Part shown: piece after piece, positions 24,473-36,934 of the stretch
How positions within the stretch are numbered: position 1 is the stretch's first letter
How the letters are laid out: every line of letters starts with the position of its first letter
Assembly: GCA_012295275.1 (NCBI GenBank)
Contig: CM022679.1
Coordinates: 6,979,669 to 7,043,668, forward strand
Length of the DNA: 64,000 nucleotides
Origin: Chrysomallon squamiferum
Lineage: Eukaryota > Mollusca > Gastropoda > Neomphalida > Peltospiridae
Reading direction: 5' to 3'
Program-made: the position numbers and the translations under genes
The notes under the pieces: generated by a model
What the model was told of the DNA's origin: nothing
The model's database searches: none
Seen by the model: only the letters and a program-made list of their open reading frames with translations

Positions 24473-27400
24473 TCTTGAAGGAAAAAACAGTAGTATTTAT
24501 TTGTTTTTTGTTTTTTTTTAATTTATACTAGTTTTTCCAGCAAAGAAAAATCTATGGCTGTAGAATACATGTAAAAAATTTAGTTATGTAGTAATTTTTA
24601 TTTTATTTTTCACTTGAACAGGGCAAGAAAAAGAATGGATGGAGAGGATGTTTATGGAAGCAAAATCTCAGTGGAACTTTCATCAGAAATAAATAAATCA
24701 AGTATGCAAAAATATAAAATGAACCAAGACAATGATTTTTGTTCTGAAATATTGCTGTTGCAATAATCTGGCTAATTGATGGGGTTAAATTTCTCTGAAT
24801 AATGCTCATTAATGGTATTTATTAGTTTAAAGTTATGGAATAAACTCAAATATTGTAAGCATTTTGATCTGCAATATTAAGAGCTGCATTATTAAGAGAC
24901 ATTAGTGCAGGTATTCACCTTAGGTAAAACGAATCTTAGTGTGTAATATGGTTAATGTTGAGTGCATTTTGACTCATAATTAAATATTTATAAAATGTTT
25001 TCCAAATGATTTTAGTTAACATTTTTTTGCATAGAAATGTCCTGAAATTGTGCATGTGTGCATGTGAACTTGCTTGAGTGTAAATGTAAAAAAAATTAAT
25101 TAATAAATCTGTTGCATCTAGCTTCACATGTGTATTATGCTGAATCTTAATGTGGTGTTTGGATTTCAATGTTCTTTTAAACATGTTATAAACATTTCCT
25201 TTCCATCTGTAAACTTGAAAATATTTGTACTACTTGTTGGTAGTTCCTAATAGAAATGATTACATTTGTAAGTTATTATTTATAAATGGTAAATAAAAAA
25301 AAAAGATTAAAATTTAAAGTAAACAAAAAATAAACATTTTGTTTTGCAGATATAACAAAAGAGCAAAAAGGAAAAAATCACAGTAACCCATCAAACACAT
25401 CTGAGAAATTCTTTCGAAATTATAGTGGTTGTTCAAGTACTCCTCTGTTAGAAAGTAGCCAAGTTTCGGGTACAGATACTGTTTTCAAGAAACCACAGAC
25501 TCCTGTGAAATGGATTGTTCGGGGCACTCCTACATCTCCTGCTTTACGTGTGACTACCCCAAGCCATTACACTAATCAGCAAGCAGATTCACCAAAAAAA
25601 AGGCAAAGCCAGTCAGATTCTCCTATGAAAACTGTTTCAACAAACAGCAGTAAAGAGTTGCCGTTTGACAGAGAAGAGAACGTGGATTTCCAAAATGCAT
25701 GTGGAAATATTTCTAAAAATGATTCTTTGTATAATGAAATACATAATCACTCTTTTGTTTTGAATCCATCTACATTGAATGAGGAAGATAATATGTCATC
25801 ATCATCAAGGAAAAATGCAAGAGAAATGTTGATGTTAAAACAGCAGGTTTACCAAGAACGACAGTTGAATGTAACCTACAGTTCTGAGTCACCAAATTTG
25901 AATAGGCCTCGAAGTACATGTTTCACAGAAACTGACAGCTATGAAAAGAGACGGAGGTTTAACAGTGGAACATCAGCATTCATTGATTCACGACCAAACA
26001 GTGAACCTTTTGGCAACAGAAGAGCACAGTCTCCTTATTTCTTTGAAACAATACGTAGAGAATCAATGGGCTTCAGGAGTGTTTCTAACAGTCCCATTTC
26101 TGAACTCGGCAATTTCAACAACAACCACCAGCAAGGGTTTCATCCACTGGGTCCACACTATCAAAACCGAAATCATGACTTTCATGGATCAGCACTTTAT
26201 TACAACAGTAACTACAGTGGAAACTTGCAAACAAAGAACAGTTTCCATAACCGCAGTTTTCAGCACATTGATTCATCATTCTTCCACTCTGCCAGTCACA
26301 GGCTGAATATGTCATTTCAGCCTATATCTAAGAGCATTTCACCCTCACCAACCTTCTCTGATGATGGGTATTCTGATGGATCTCTTCCTGTAACTAATTC
26401 TGTGGAACTGGTGATTTCCAATCTTGATTACAACATCAGTCCCAAAGAGTGGCGAAAAATTCTTTTTACAACATTCCATCCACATGTTAAGGTATGCTAG
26501 CAAAAATTGACTAATCTTATTTTACTTCTTAAGATCAATAAAATTTATCAAGAAAGTGCTCTACTAGTATTTTAAATCCAATAACTATGTACAGCATAAC
26601 ATTTATCAAAGAATAAAGCAATTGGTATATCCACAATCTTCAGTCAAATTGGTGAAATGGTGTCCCTTTTGTTTATTGCATTTTTTTTATCCTTGTTTGA
26701 ACACCACAAATTTATAAAATAAAACACAAAAAACCCCATTAATTTTCATTACATTGTTTTATTTAACTATTTTGCAGGTTCTTAATGTACATATAAAGAC
26801 TCAGCAGGATAACACCAGTATTGGTATGATAAAAGTGCCAAGTGTTGAGGAAGCCCGCTTTGCCATATCTCAGTTTCATAGAAAGAAAATAGGTTACAAG
26901 AGAATTCAAGTTACTCTGAAAAATGATGACAGTGTGACTGCTGCTGCAAATATCAGGTTCTCTTTGATTTTGATTTTGATATTAATCTAGACTTTATTCT
27001 TAAGCTACATCAAAAATGTACATTCATTTTCAATTCATCATGGTGAATATAATATCCACAGAATCTAATTAGTTTTTCTTTTTCAGAGCGGAAGCCATTG
27101 CATTGCTGTCTGAAGCCAAAGGAAATGTTCTGCCTTTGTTTAAATTTATTGAACTATTTGATAAACGGTAATGTATATATTTTTTTCATCATGTTAACTA
27201 TCAATACATTGTACATCCATTCTTTTAAAAATAATTATTTTTAATTTTTTTTTTTTTTACCTGTATACTGGATACACAATTGATTTTAGAATGGGTTTTA
27301 TTTTCTTTGGTTTTCCAATTTTGTTTTTGTTACAGCATCTAAATGTCTTAAAATTTTGAAAAGGAACAAGTCATTCGCTTTACTTATTTATGCACTTTAT

Positions 27401-30400
27401 TCCTGATCAGTTTTATTAACCATAATTAAAAATAAAACAAAAATTAGTCATATACCAATAGATTGTAAAACGTTTTCATTCAACAGTCAATTTATTAAAA
27501 ATTGAGATTTAATTCTTTTTTAGCTATCATAAAACAATTAGTGTTTCGGAATTGTACAAAATGAGGGATGTTCTGGACATTAGAGATCAGGAAGGTTCAG
27601 GTCGTATGGTGTACTTGTCATCTGGTATTTATCGCTCGCCTACACCACAGGAAATGACTGACTTGGAACTTGGAACATCTTTTCAAGGATCAGTGCAAGA
27701 GGTGGAGTAATTATGATTAACTGGATTTTCTTTTGTTACAAAAAACTAATTTACCTTGCTAATAAATGCTTTATTTAGTAAGGTGGTGTTTTTATTTATC
27801 AGAGATAAGTGTGTGCTTTTTAGACTGTGGGAATGGGCACATATAACGATTATGAGTAACCCATTAAGAGGAACCTGTAGTGGGATTCCTCATTCTACAA
27901 AACATGTTGACACTTAGTAGCTGTTAATAACTGATGTTCTCTCTTTTTAAAGGCATGTGAAAGTCTAGAACAGCCAGTCTGTCCTGTCCACTGTGTAGAA
28001 GGTACAGTTTTCTATGCTGAAGCAATGAACTCCTGCAATCTGCCCTATGTCAGAATTGTGATGAAAACATTTGCTACACAAGTTCATTCCTTGTTGCTGT
28101 CACATAATGGACAGATGCCATTGATGAGGTTTGTAATATAATTGTTTGATGTGTAGAGGTAGAATAATAAGATGCAAACCTTTTGATAAAACGGTAATTC
28201 TTGAAAAAGTGTAATGTTCCTAATTATCATCTTTAATGATTTGTGGTAATGTTTCAGTTTTCCAGCATGTTATGCTGCTGAATTTGAATGTCTTGTGGGA
28301 GTGAAGGAAGGAGGCGTGCCTCTTGAACATCTGATTAGCTGTGTACCAGGCACACAGATTGTTGTGTCCAGATTTGGTGTGAAGAAAATTCAGTGGATGG
28401 AAAACTCTTTGCCCCAAGATGCAGGTTAATTTTGAGTTTAGGATTTGAAGCAGTCACAGAAATGTTTTATTGTTACCCTAAATAATGTATTTACAAAAAC
28501 TAAGTACAAGAAGATGTGCATTTTGTTTAGAAAATGTTTTCATAGCCCATTCCAGAAAGTGCAATAAATACTATTAAGATCAGGAGACCTATACATTAGC
28601 CAGAATTACCCAAATAGAATAATGTTCATTCTGTTTATCATTTCTGAAAATGGTATTTATTAAATGATCGAAACTAAAATAATTTTTGTTAATGTAATAT
28701 ATTTAGAAGAATTTTGTTCTTTAAATGTTAAATTTCATGTTGTTGTAAAGAATATTTATTTTTGTGACAGATACAAGTAGATCAAGTATTGGCAGTCCTA
28801 TGTTAACACAACAGCTGAATCAGATAAGTCGAGAAATAATTGATTTGTTGAAACATAACCCTCAATGTCGAATGCCAGTGTCAAAGTTTATCCCAGCCTA
28901 CCATCACCACTTTGGCCGGCAGTGTCGAGTTGCAGACTATGGCTACACTAAATTGATAGAACTGTTTGAAGCCATTCCACATGTATTACAGGTACTGAAG
29001 AAATCTTTTAATTATAAAATAATTAATAATAATACTATCAAGTAAATAAAAATTTAAAAAAAGAAATGGATTTTGCCAAATTTTTCTGTTTCATTACATA
29101 TTAACAAGTATTCGTCAAACTCTTTTCTAATCCTCAGTTTAATACTGTGCATTGTATTTTTTGAATAACTGAATTACATTTTGTTTTAAAGGTGCTGGGT
29201 ACAGGTGATCGGAAGATATTGACACTTAGTCATCGTGCCCAAGTGAGACGATTCACTGCTGATTTAGTTAGAGTTCTCAAAGGACAGCCAGGCAAACAAC
29301 TTCCTGTGGACAAATTTCCTGATGCTTTTGGTATGAAATCCACCTTTCCTAATAGTAACTGTCCACAAGTTTTTAACATTCAGATTTTTGAATGGTAAAA
29401 TGAAATTGGTTGGGTGTTGATATTGGATTAAATTCCATTAAAAATAGAATTAAAATGGCAACTAAAATCAGGATCTTGACACTCTTGGGAGTGGGGGATT
29501 TTGTTTTCAGTGCAGTGTTTAGAGCAGAACATCATATCTGAATCCCAGGAAATGTAGATCTAAATTTCACACCTCGTTTTTTATCTGCCAGTGGGATTTT
29601 GTTACACAAATAATGCTTTTTCATGAAATATGTTTGTGTGATCTTATTTACGTTTTTCACTTTATTTATGACAATAAATAAATTTATTTTTCCAGAGAAA
29701 GTGTTTAGTCGACCATGGGATGTGACAGAATACGGCTCTTGTTTTCTGGAAGATATACTTGTAGAGATTCCATCATCCACAGTCCAGGTTGTCAATTTTT
29801 TTTTAAAAACATATTAATATTTTGTGGAATAATTATTGAAATTCAATGTTTTGAAGGATCAGCATTTATTATATTATGTCATTATACACTAAATTGTCGG
29901 AATTTAATTTCACCAATTTGTGTAGGCATATTGGATTTTACTCCAGTTTATTTATACATTTTTACTATTTACAACACTGCTTATGGTATTACATTTTTTT
30001 ACTAAATTTTATATAGTTTACTGTATTGAAATTTAAAAAGACTGTTTAAGTAAGAATGTAATAATATGTAACCCTCTACACACTCAATAAATAAAACGGA
30101 TTGAACATTCAAAATGTTTACAAAATCTGTTATAAATTTTCAGGTCATTGTTGAAGATGGACAGACTTATTTGTGCATTCCTAAAAGAGGTAAGATTGTT
30201 ATGAACAAACCATGTATTATTATAAGCCATTTTAAACTCTTTGTTTACAATTAATGACTGCTAAAATATTTCCGGTACATGAAGTACCAATATTTTTGAA
30301 TTGTAAATAACCATCTTAATAGTGAAGAGCTTAATTCATAAAATACAAACTATATATTGTATTTTATTAATTATACTTACTGAAAATAAGTGGCTTTGTT

Positions 30401-33400
30401 GGTGTGATGGTAGGTAGCTGAGTTTTTGAAATGCCAGTGTGTAACACGCAATTAAACTGTAATTGAATAAACAGCTTTATTTTTTTTTATTTTCATTTGA
30501 CATTAACAAAAAAAAATGTTTTGAATGCATCCCCATAATTATATTCATGTTTTAAAATTGTTTTATTTGATTAGATCAATCAGCTGAAGAAATTGAAAGG
30601 ACAAAACAGTTTTCTCTAGAAGTAGTAGACCTACTAAAACACAACCCTCAATGTCGTATGCCATTTAACAAATTCATACCAGCTTATCATCATCATTTTG
30701 GACGCCAGTGCAAAGTTGCTGACTATGGATTTACAAAACTAACAGATCTCTTTGAAGCCATTCCACAAATCCTGGAGGTATCTTTATAACATTTAAGATA
30801 TTTATATTGTTTTGTACATGAATAGTTAAAAATAAATTAATAAATGAATGAATATAAAAAAAAAAATTCATGTAATGGTTTAGTCCATTTTAAATTTTAT
30901 AAAAAGAAAGCTTTTTCTTTCATTTTCCTTTTTTTTTTCTTTCTTTCTTTCATTTATTTATTAAAATAAATGTTAATTACAATAAAGACTGGAATACATG
31001 TATAAATTCTGTATTGATAATTCAGGAGAGAAAAAGTTTTCATCAGTTTCATAGCTCCTGTGACTGATTAATATGATCATAAATTAAAAATATATCAAAA
31101 CAAATTCCTCTTGTAGATAGAAGAAGAAGGGGACGAGCGGATTCTGCGATTGACATTAATCGAGATGCGTAAAGTCCTGTGTGAGCAGATTTCTGATTTG
31201 TTGAGAAATCACCAGGGTCAGGCGTTAAGAGTTGATGATTTTCTGCCTGCCTTTGCCTGTCAGTATGGTTTTAGTCTGAGACTGGAAGACTTTGGAGCTG
31301 TTTCGGTGGAATCCCTTGTGGCCAGATTTCGACATCTTATTAAGGCAAGAAATTCTATTGTCTGATTTTGAATAATTTAGTATCATTTAACTCGCCTTAT
31401 AGATCAGCTACTTATTATGTTATATATATTTTGTTCTACAGTTAGCATAATACATATGTAATTAAAATAATCCTAATAGGACTAATTCATATAATATTTA
31501 TGTTCATATATACATTCAGTAGTTTTTAAAATTGTCATACTTTTTCTAAATCTAACACAAAAAAGATGCCATAAACTGGTTAATGGTTTCTGTGTGACTA
31601 AACTGATAAATCATAATAAACACTCAACCAAAACAACTGAAAGATAACTTGTATGTAAACCTGAGCAGACTTGTCTGAATACATGATACATTTAATAAAA
31701 TTTTCCATTTTGGCAGTTTTGGTTTTTAAATTTCAGATTGAGGTCTACAATGGAGAGGACTATGTTGTTCTCCTTAAACAGACAGAACTCCCTCCTTTAG
31801 CTCTGGGACTTCTCCAGTTACTGATGGATCAAAGTTGTGGTTGTCTGCCTCTTGTAGAACTCTGTTCAATGTACGAGACCACTTTTGGTACAGAATGTGA
31901 CATACAGTGCATTAAAGATGAACTAGTGGATTTTGTGGAGGTATTTATAGTCTAGGATGAAAGTTAAAAATATTTTATTTGTCTTGATGGCAGTTAAAAA
32001 TGCAACATCCATTGCAGTTAAACTATCTTTGTTTTGAATGGAAAGTAAATACTAACTTTTCACGACATCAGGAAATGATATTTGTATTGTAGATAAATAG
32101 TTTCGTTGGATGAAATTCAGTTGCTTTTATTATGTAAGAAGTTTAATGAAATATATGAAATCAAATTTTATTTTAAAAGTTTTTTGTTTTTTTAAAGTCG
32201 GTTTTACTACACATATATACTAATACATAAACAAATATATTGTTAAATCAGTATCTTTACTTAGCCATTACTTTTTTTTTTTAGGTAGTAAGCATATCCT
32301 GTTTGGCATTTACTTTGATCACTGTTTTTCAAGTTCAGAGTCTTTAATATGACAGACAATACAGATGTTTTCTCAAGCAGATTTATGATAATGAACTGGA
32401 AAAAACCCCAGTAAATCTATATTAATATTTATATATACTTTTTCAAAATTAGGTATCTGGTGATGATGGGTCAGCAATTGTAAAACTGACTCCGCTGCAG
32501 TCACTGGGTCGAGATATTCGTCTACTGCTCATGTGCAGTGGGAAGATTCTTCTTACTCAATTTGACCAGTTGTTTGCAGAAAGATTCGGAGTTTCCATTA
32601 ATCCAGCCACTTATGGATATCCATCACTGCTCAGTTTACTCCAAGCATTGCCTCACATTGTGTCAATAAAAGGAAAAGGCTTGAAAAGATGCATTCAGTT
32701 GTCAAATAATCTGAAGTCTTCTGGTATGTTCAGCAGATAGGTTTGAATTATTCTGTGATTGAATGACAGACTGTTATGTATTTTGTGTAATAATCAGAAG
32801 AAACCTGCTATTTCACTTCAGTTGTCACAAATTATCAGTAAGATATCTTTTGTAAACACCTTCCCTCAAACAGGAAAACACATTAACTAGCCTTTGATAA
32901 ACCAATTACTGGGTATTAGTTGGAACATAAAAAAGTTAAAATAAACAGTATAGAATTAACAAATGGAAATACTAATATTTATACACATTGTTTTACATTT
33001 TATTTTTGACACATTTTAAGAGAGTAATAATGCACATTTTGTTTACAGGTACTGCTCTGACAACCATGGTCTCTACAAGTCCAACTGGACTAGTTACCTC
33101 AGAAATAAAAACAGACTTGAAAGGAGATTCTGATACACCATCAAATGATTCTGGTGTGACCGATACCCAGGGTAAATAGTATTAATTGTAATAATCAGTC
33201 TGTTGATATGATTTATCAATTGCGATCAGTTTTTATAAACATTTCTGAATGGTTATTAGGTGCTGGACATGCTTATTAAGAATGCAGAAACTAGATGCTG
33301 TCTGTTTAAGCATATAACAGATTTGGTAATCTTCACACATTCTCATGATGGTTTATGGAAAGCTGTAAGCTTTCCTGTTTGTGAAGAAATGTATAAAAAG

Positions 33401-34735
33401 TTTTATGTTACTGTCATCATTAACTGATAGCATCATTAAAGGACATGCAAGTTTCCTCTCATAAAACTATTATAAAATTAAAATGACTGAGAATGACATT
33501 AAACTTGTTTTAAAATTTCTAGATGATGACTTGATGATACCTGAAGAAAGGCCTCACTGGCAGCAGGATATAATGTGTGCTCCCATTCCTTCTGCAATCC
33601 CATCTCCTGAATTGAAACCAGCAGCCAGCCAACCTCCTGATTTGATGAGGTTCAACTCTAATCACAGTAAATACAATCATTTTATTATATAAGTTAATTT
33701 TAGCACAGAATTAAAGTATTGTATCTGAAATATGTTTTCTTAATGTTTTATACGTGTTGATCTCGCCATGATTAACAGAATGTTTTCTACTGAGGAATGA
33801 AATAAAATTGGTGTGCTTTTCCATTGAATACATTATTAAACATTGACATTGAAATGTCTTGTAGAATTCTTTTTTTTATACAGAATAGGTCTTCTAAAAT
33901 TATTGTAATTGTGCTCCATTTCAAAAAGGTGTTCCTTTTTTTTAAATTAGGACAATCTGATGCTTTGTGGACTATGACAGATGAGGAAAAACAAGGACAG
34001 AAGACTCCACTGTGTCGTACACCAACATCAGATCTGCTTCAGTTTGCTGCTCAGTGTCTCATCAGCCGTCCTCCTGAAGAACCATCTCGATCTACTTCAG
34101 ATGAGACTTGGGTGGACAGTGGCAGCCAACAGGGATCATCTAAAAATGAAACCCTGGCTGCCACTGGAGGCTGTAAGAATCTTCTGGAATTACTGAAAGG
34201 TGGCTGGTGGAAAGCGAGTGCAGAACAACTGCAGGAGGTGAGCCAGACATTAAAGGTTCCAGTATCTGGTAGGTCAACACCATTTTTTGATGGGCAGACA
34301 TCTGAGGAAAGTGTTAAGAAAACAGACAGTTCGGCATCAACTGATGATCGTGACATTATAACTACATCCACTCTGGAACCAACATCTGAAGCAGAAACAT
34401 CAGCAGCTGCAACTTCATTAGAACATACCCTGGATGGTAGTGAGGATTCCATAGCTAAACAAGGTGAGAAGATCAAAGTTGAAGTTCTCAGTACATCAGT
34501 GGAAGAGAAGTGTGTCAGTAAATCTGTTAGAGAAGACCAAGGTAGTGAAGAGAAAGGAAACACCTCTTTAGATATTTCCTATGATGGAATGTTCCAAAAA
34601 GAGAAACCACTGGAGACTAGTTCAACCAAATCTGGATCAGTATCTTGTCTGACCACACCAGCACAATCACCTACTAAGAAAGGAAGATGCAGAATTGCAG
34701 CAAAATTCACTGTTCCTCTATCAAAGCCTAACTGA
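20375..34735 (+). CDS. MARF1: MARF1: meiosis regulator and mRNA stability factor 1 (22 exons, 1705 aa)
   Basis: Coding exons: 20375-20578, 21057-21174, 21604-21770, 22037-22206, 24622-24701, 25350-26491, 26778-26956, 27087-27167, 27524-27701, 27953-28128, 28258-28424, 28771-28991, 29192-29330, 29696-29787, 30144-30189, 30575-30777, 31117-31344, 31737-31940, 32453-32723, 33049-33171, 33523-33666, 33951-34735. They total 5118 nt and every junction phase closes. Domains: NYN RNase (residues 1-163; [17 protein letters not shown] and SSDVNF carry the acidic residues), RRM1 (about 166-243), a Ser/Asn-rich linker, RRM2 (about 605-680), then eight LOTUS-like modules (about 687-1350) and a disordered C-terminus. 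In animals MARF1 is a post-transcriptional regulator: the NYN domain cleaves RNA, and fly LOTUS domains recruit CCR4-NOT. Vertebrate MARF1 has a longer region before the NYN; here the frame is open upstream to the acceptor at 20351, so an extra 5' coding exon is possible. Confidence 0.95.
24429..24470. repeat. (CA)n microsatellite in a MARF1 intron
   Basis: A CA run in the long intron between coding exons 4 and 5, preceded by an imperfect GTGCGTGCGCACACGCATGC palindrome. Confidence 0.93.
31345..31346 (+). other. GC-AG intron donor in MARF1
   Basis: Exon 17 ends ...TTAAG and is followed by GCAAGA instead of GT. Joining here to the acceptor at 31736 keeps phase 0 and gives a continuous LOTUS module (RFRHLIK then IEVYNGEDY). 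AAG|GCAAG is the consensus of the minor GC-AG class. No in-frame GT nearby gives as good a join. Confidence 0.85.
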
Positions 34736-36615
34736 TATGGGTTTTTTAAAAATAAAAAAATCTTTGCTTTTTTTCTGAATGGTTGAGGCCACAAAACACT
34801 ATTTGAGATATCTAGAAATTTACTTACAAGTGCTGTAAATCAAAATATCAACTTAAAATTTAATTCCAAAGCACTTATGACATTGAAGAAAAATAATTTA
34901 ATTGGTTTTGAAATAATGTTTTGTTTATTTACTGATTCCTCTGTTTTGTTTGCCAACTTTCTGGTAACATTATTTCAAATGTCCATTTTTGCAGTATGAT
35001 TACGTGAAGAATATATCTTTAAGTTATAAGGTGAAAAATATTGTTTAAATAGTTTTTAATATTTAAAGCTCATATCTTCAACAGTTTAATTTGAATTTCT
35101 TAATATGAATGCTTTCTAAGTAAAATTTCTCTGTGAAATATTGTTTATTTTATTTTGCTTTAAGCTAGGTTTGTTTTGTTAAATTTAATTTTTTTGTTTT
35201 CTTTTTCTGTATTTTGGAGAAAATGTCTCCCATTTTTGTATTATCCACAGAAATGTGGTTTACTACTAATAGTAGAATGTTTAGTTAGACATGTTTATAT
35301 TATTGAACATTAGTTGTCTTTTGATAATACACATTATTTGAACGCAATGCCACCTTAATTATGTATGTATGATTAAATGAATGAAAGAAAATTTGGAAAC
35401 TCCAGTCAGTTTGAAAGTAAAATGTTATTTTCAATCTGTTTGCATACAGTGCTAAAAGTTACCAGTGTAAGTTGGTAGAATCTGTAAACATTAAACAAGA
35501 TTAATGTATAAGATATATTGTCATATCTTTTTATAATATAGAACATTTACGATGCTATAGATACACCATGATTTGGGAGTAACTTTCCATGTTACTGTTT
35601 TTTAAATGAAATTATTTCCAAATGTCCTCTGCTGATTAGTAAATCAACTTCACTGTGATTTAAGTTGTGTTAATGACAACGAACATCATAGAATTTATGA
35701 ATGTTGTAAATCCATGCTCTAACAGGAAAATCTTTGTTACAAATAGAAAGCTGATATAATTTCTTTGAGCAAGCAGAAATGTTTTTACAAAGAATATTGA
35801 AGATAACTTTTATCTTCAGGAAGACTTGAGTAACTTTTTAATATTGGTTTGAAGACCATGCAAACGCAGGATATTATTTTATCTGCAGCATGGTTGTCGT
35901 AACAAAGTAATACTGAAAAGTAGCTATTTGAAGTGAAGTTGTTAACGAAACAGCAGCCAAAAATTCTATGACTATTTTAATCCATATTGTGCATACTGAC
36001 AAATGATTTTTACTAAATGTTGACATTGTCTTGGAGAATTTAGTTTTTGGAGTGATTTTACTTTTGTTTTTCATGCATATCACAGTAACAACTGGAATTC
36101 ACATAACAGTATTATTGTGTAGAAAATACAGGTGGAGTGTACAGATTTACAATGATTTGGAATGTTGACAAATTATCAGCCAGATGAAGTAACAATTTAA
36201 AATTGTATTGATATTTTTTTTTCATATAATAAATTACTATAAATTAAAACAATTTTTGTGATGAATTTTTGTAGAAACCAGTTTTGTAACTAACAATTAA
36301 GGATGTACACGATTGATATCATTTTAGAAATAATAAAATAAAAGCAGTTGGTAAAATGCAGTTGTGTCAGTTTCTTTCATGCAAAATTAAAATGAGCGTT
36401 TTGACCTCCTTACATTATTAACTCTAGTGGTGGCTGTAATTTGTTTTATAACTTTTCTGTCATTCAAGAATTTTTAAATGTATGGCTACTGATACTTGAA
36501 TTTTGAATTCATTATGGGTGCATGCACTTAGGTTTACAGACATGTTATTTCCAGATTGAGCTAACTATTTAATTGTGAACTGCAAAATCTTCAATAAAAT
36601 ATCTATGAATATTTG
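34736..36615 (+). other. MARF1: MARF1 3' untranslated region (approximate)
   Basis: AT-rich sequence after the stop codon with no ORF of note. Candidate poly(A) signals AATAAA occur at about 36225, 36343 and 36593-36598. The last lies about 90 bp before a candidate poly(A) signal of the opposing gene, so the end used is inferred. Confidence 0.55.
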
Positions 36616-36687
36616 TATTTGAATTTGGCATTGCCAGACATCGTGAATTACTTGCAGTTGTTTTAAACATGTTTAAACTACTGTATT

Positions 36688-36693
36688 TTTATT
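36688..36693 (-). terminator. B3GNTL1: Candidate poly(A) signal for B3GNTL1
   Basis: AATAAA on the minus strand about 240 bp after the stop codon. The convergent MARF1 transcript has its last candidate signal at 36593-36598, so the two 3' ends meet within about 100 bp or overlap. Confidence 0.4.
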
Positions 36694-36934
36694 TTTGTAA
36701 TTTTAATTAAAATGATTGACAATGAAATACTGGCTTAAATGCATTGTCTGTACTATATTAGTTGTATTTCAGTAAAATAGTACAACAATTTCATGGATGC
36801 TATGATTTTGTCTCTTTGTTATCTGACAATTGCCCTTTTCAGGTTCCTCTTGATAAAACAGTTCTTACCTACACAAACAAAACACCATGCAACAAGTGAA
36901 GCCTGCATTTGTTTAAAAATTTCATCCTTCAGTT

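Noticed and set aside
34051-34563. 170-codon minus-strand ORF inside the last MARF1 exon
   Set aside because: Antisense shadow of a long coding exon.
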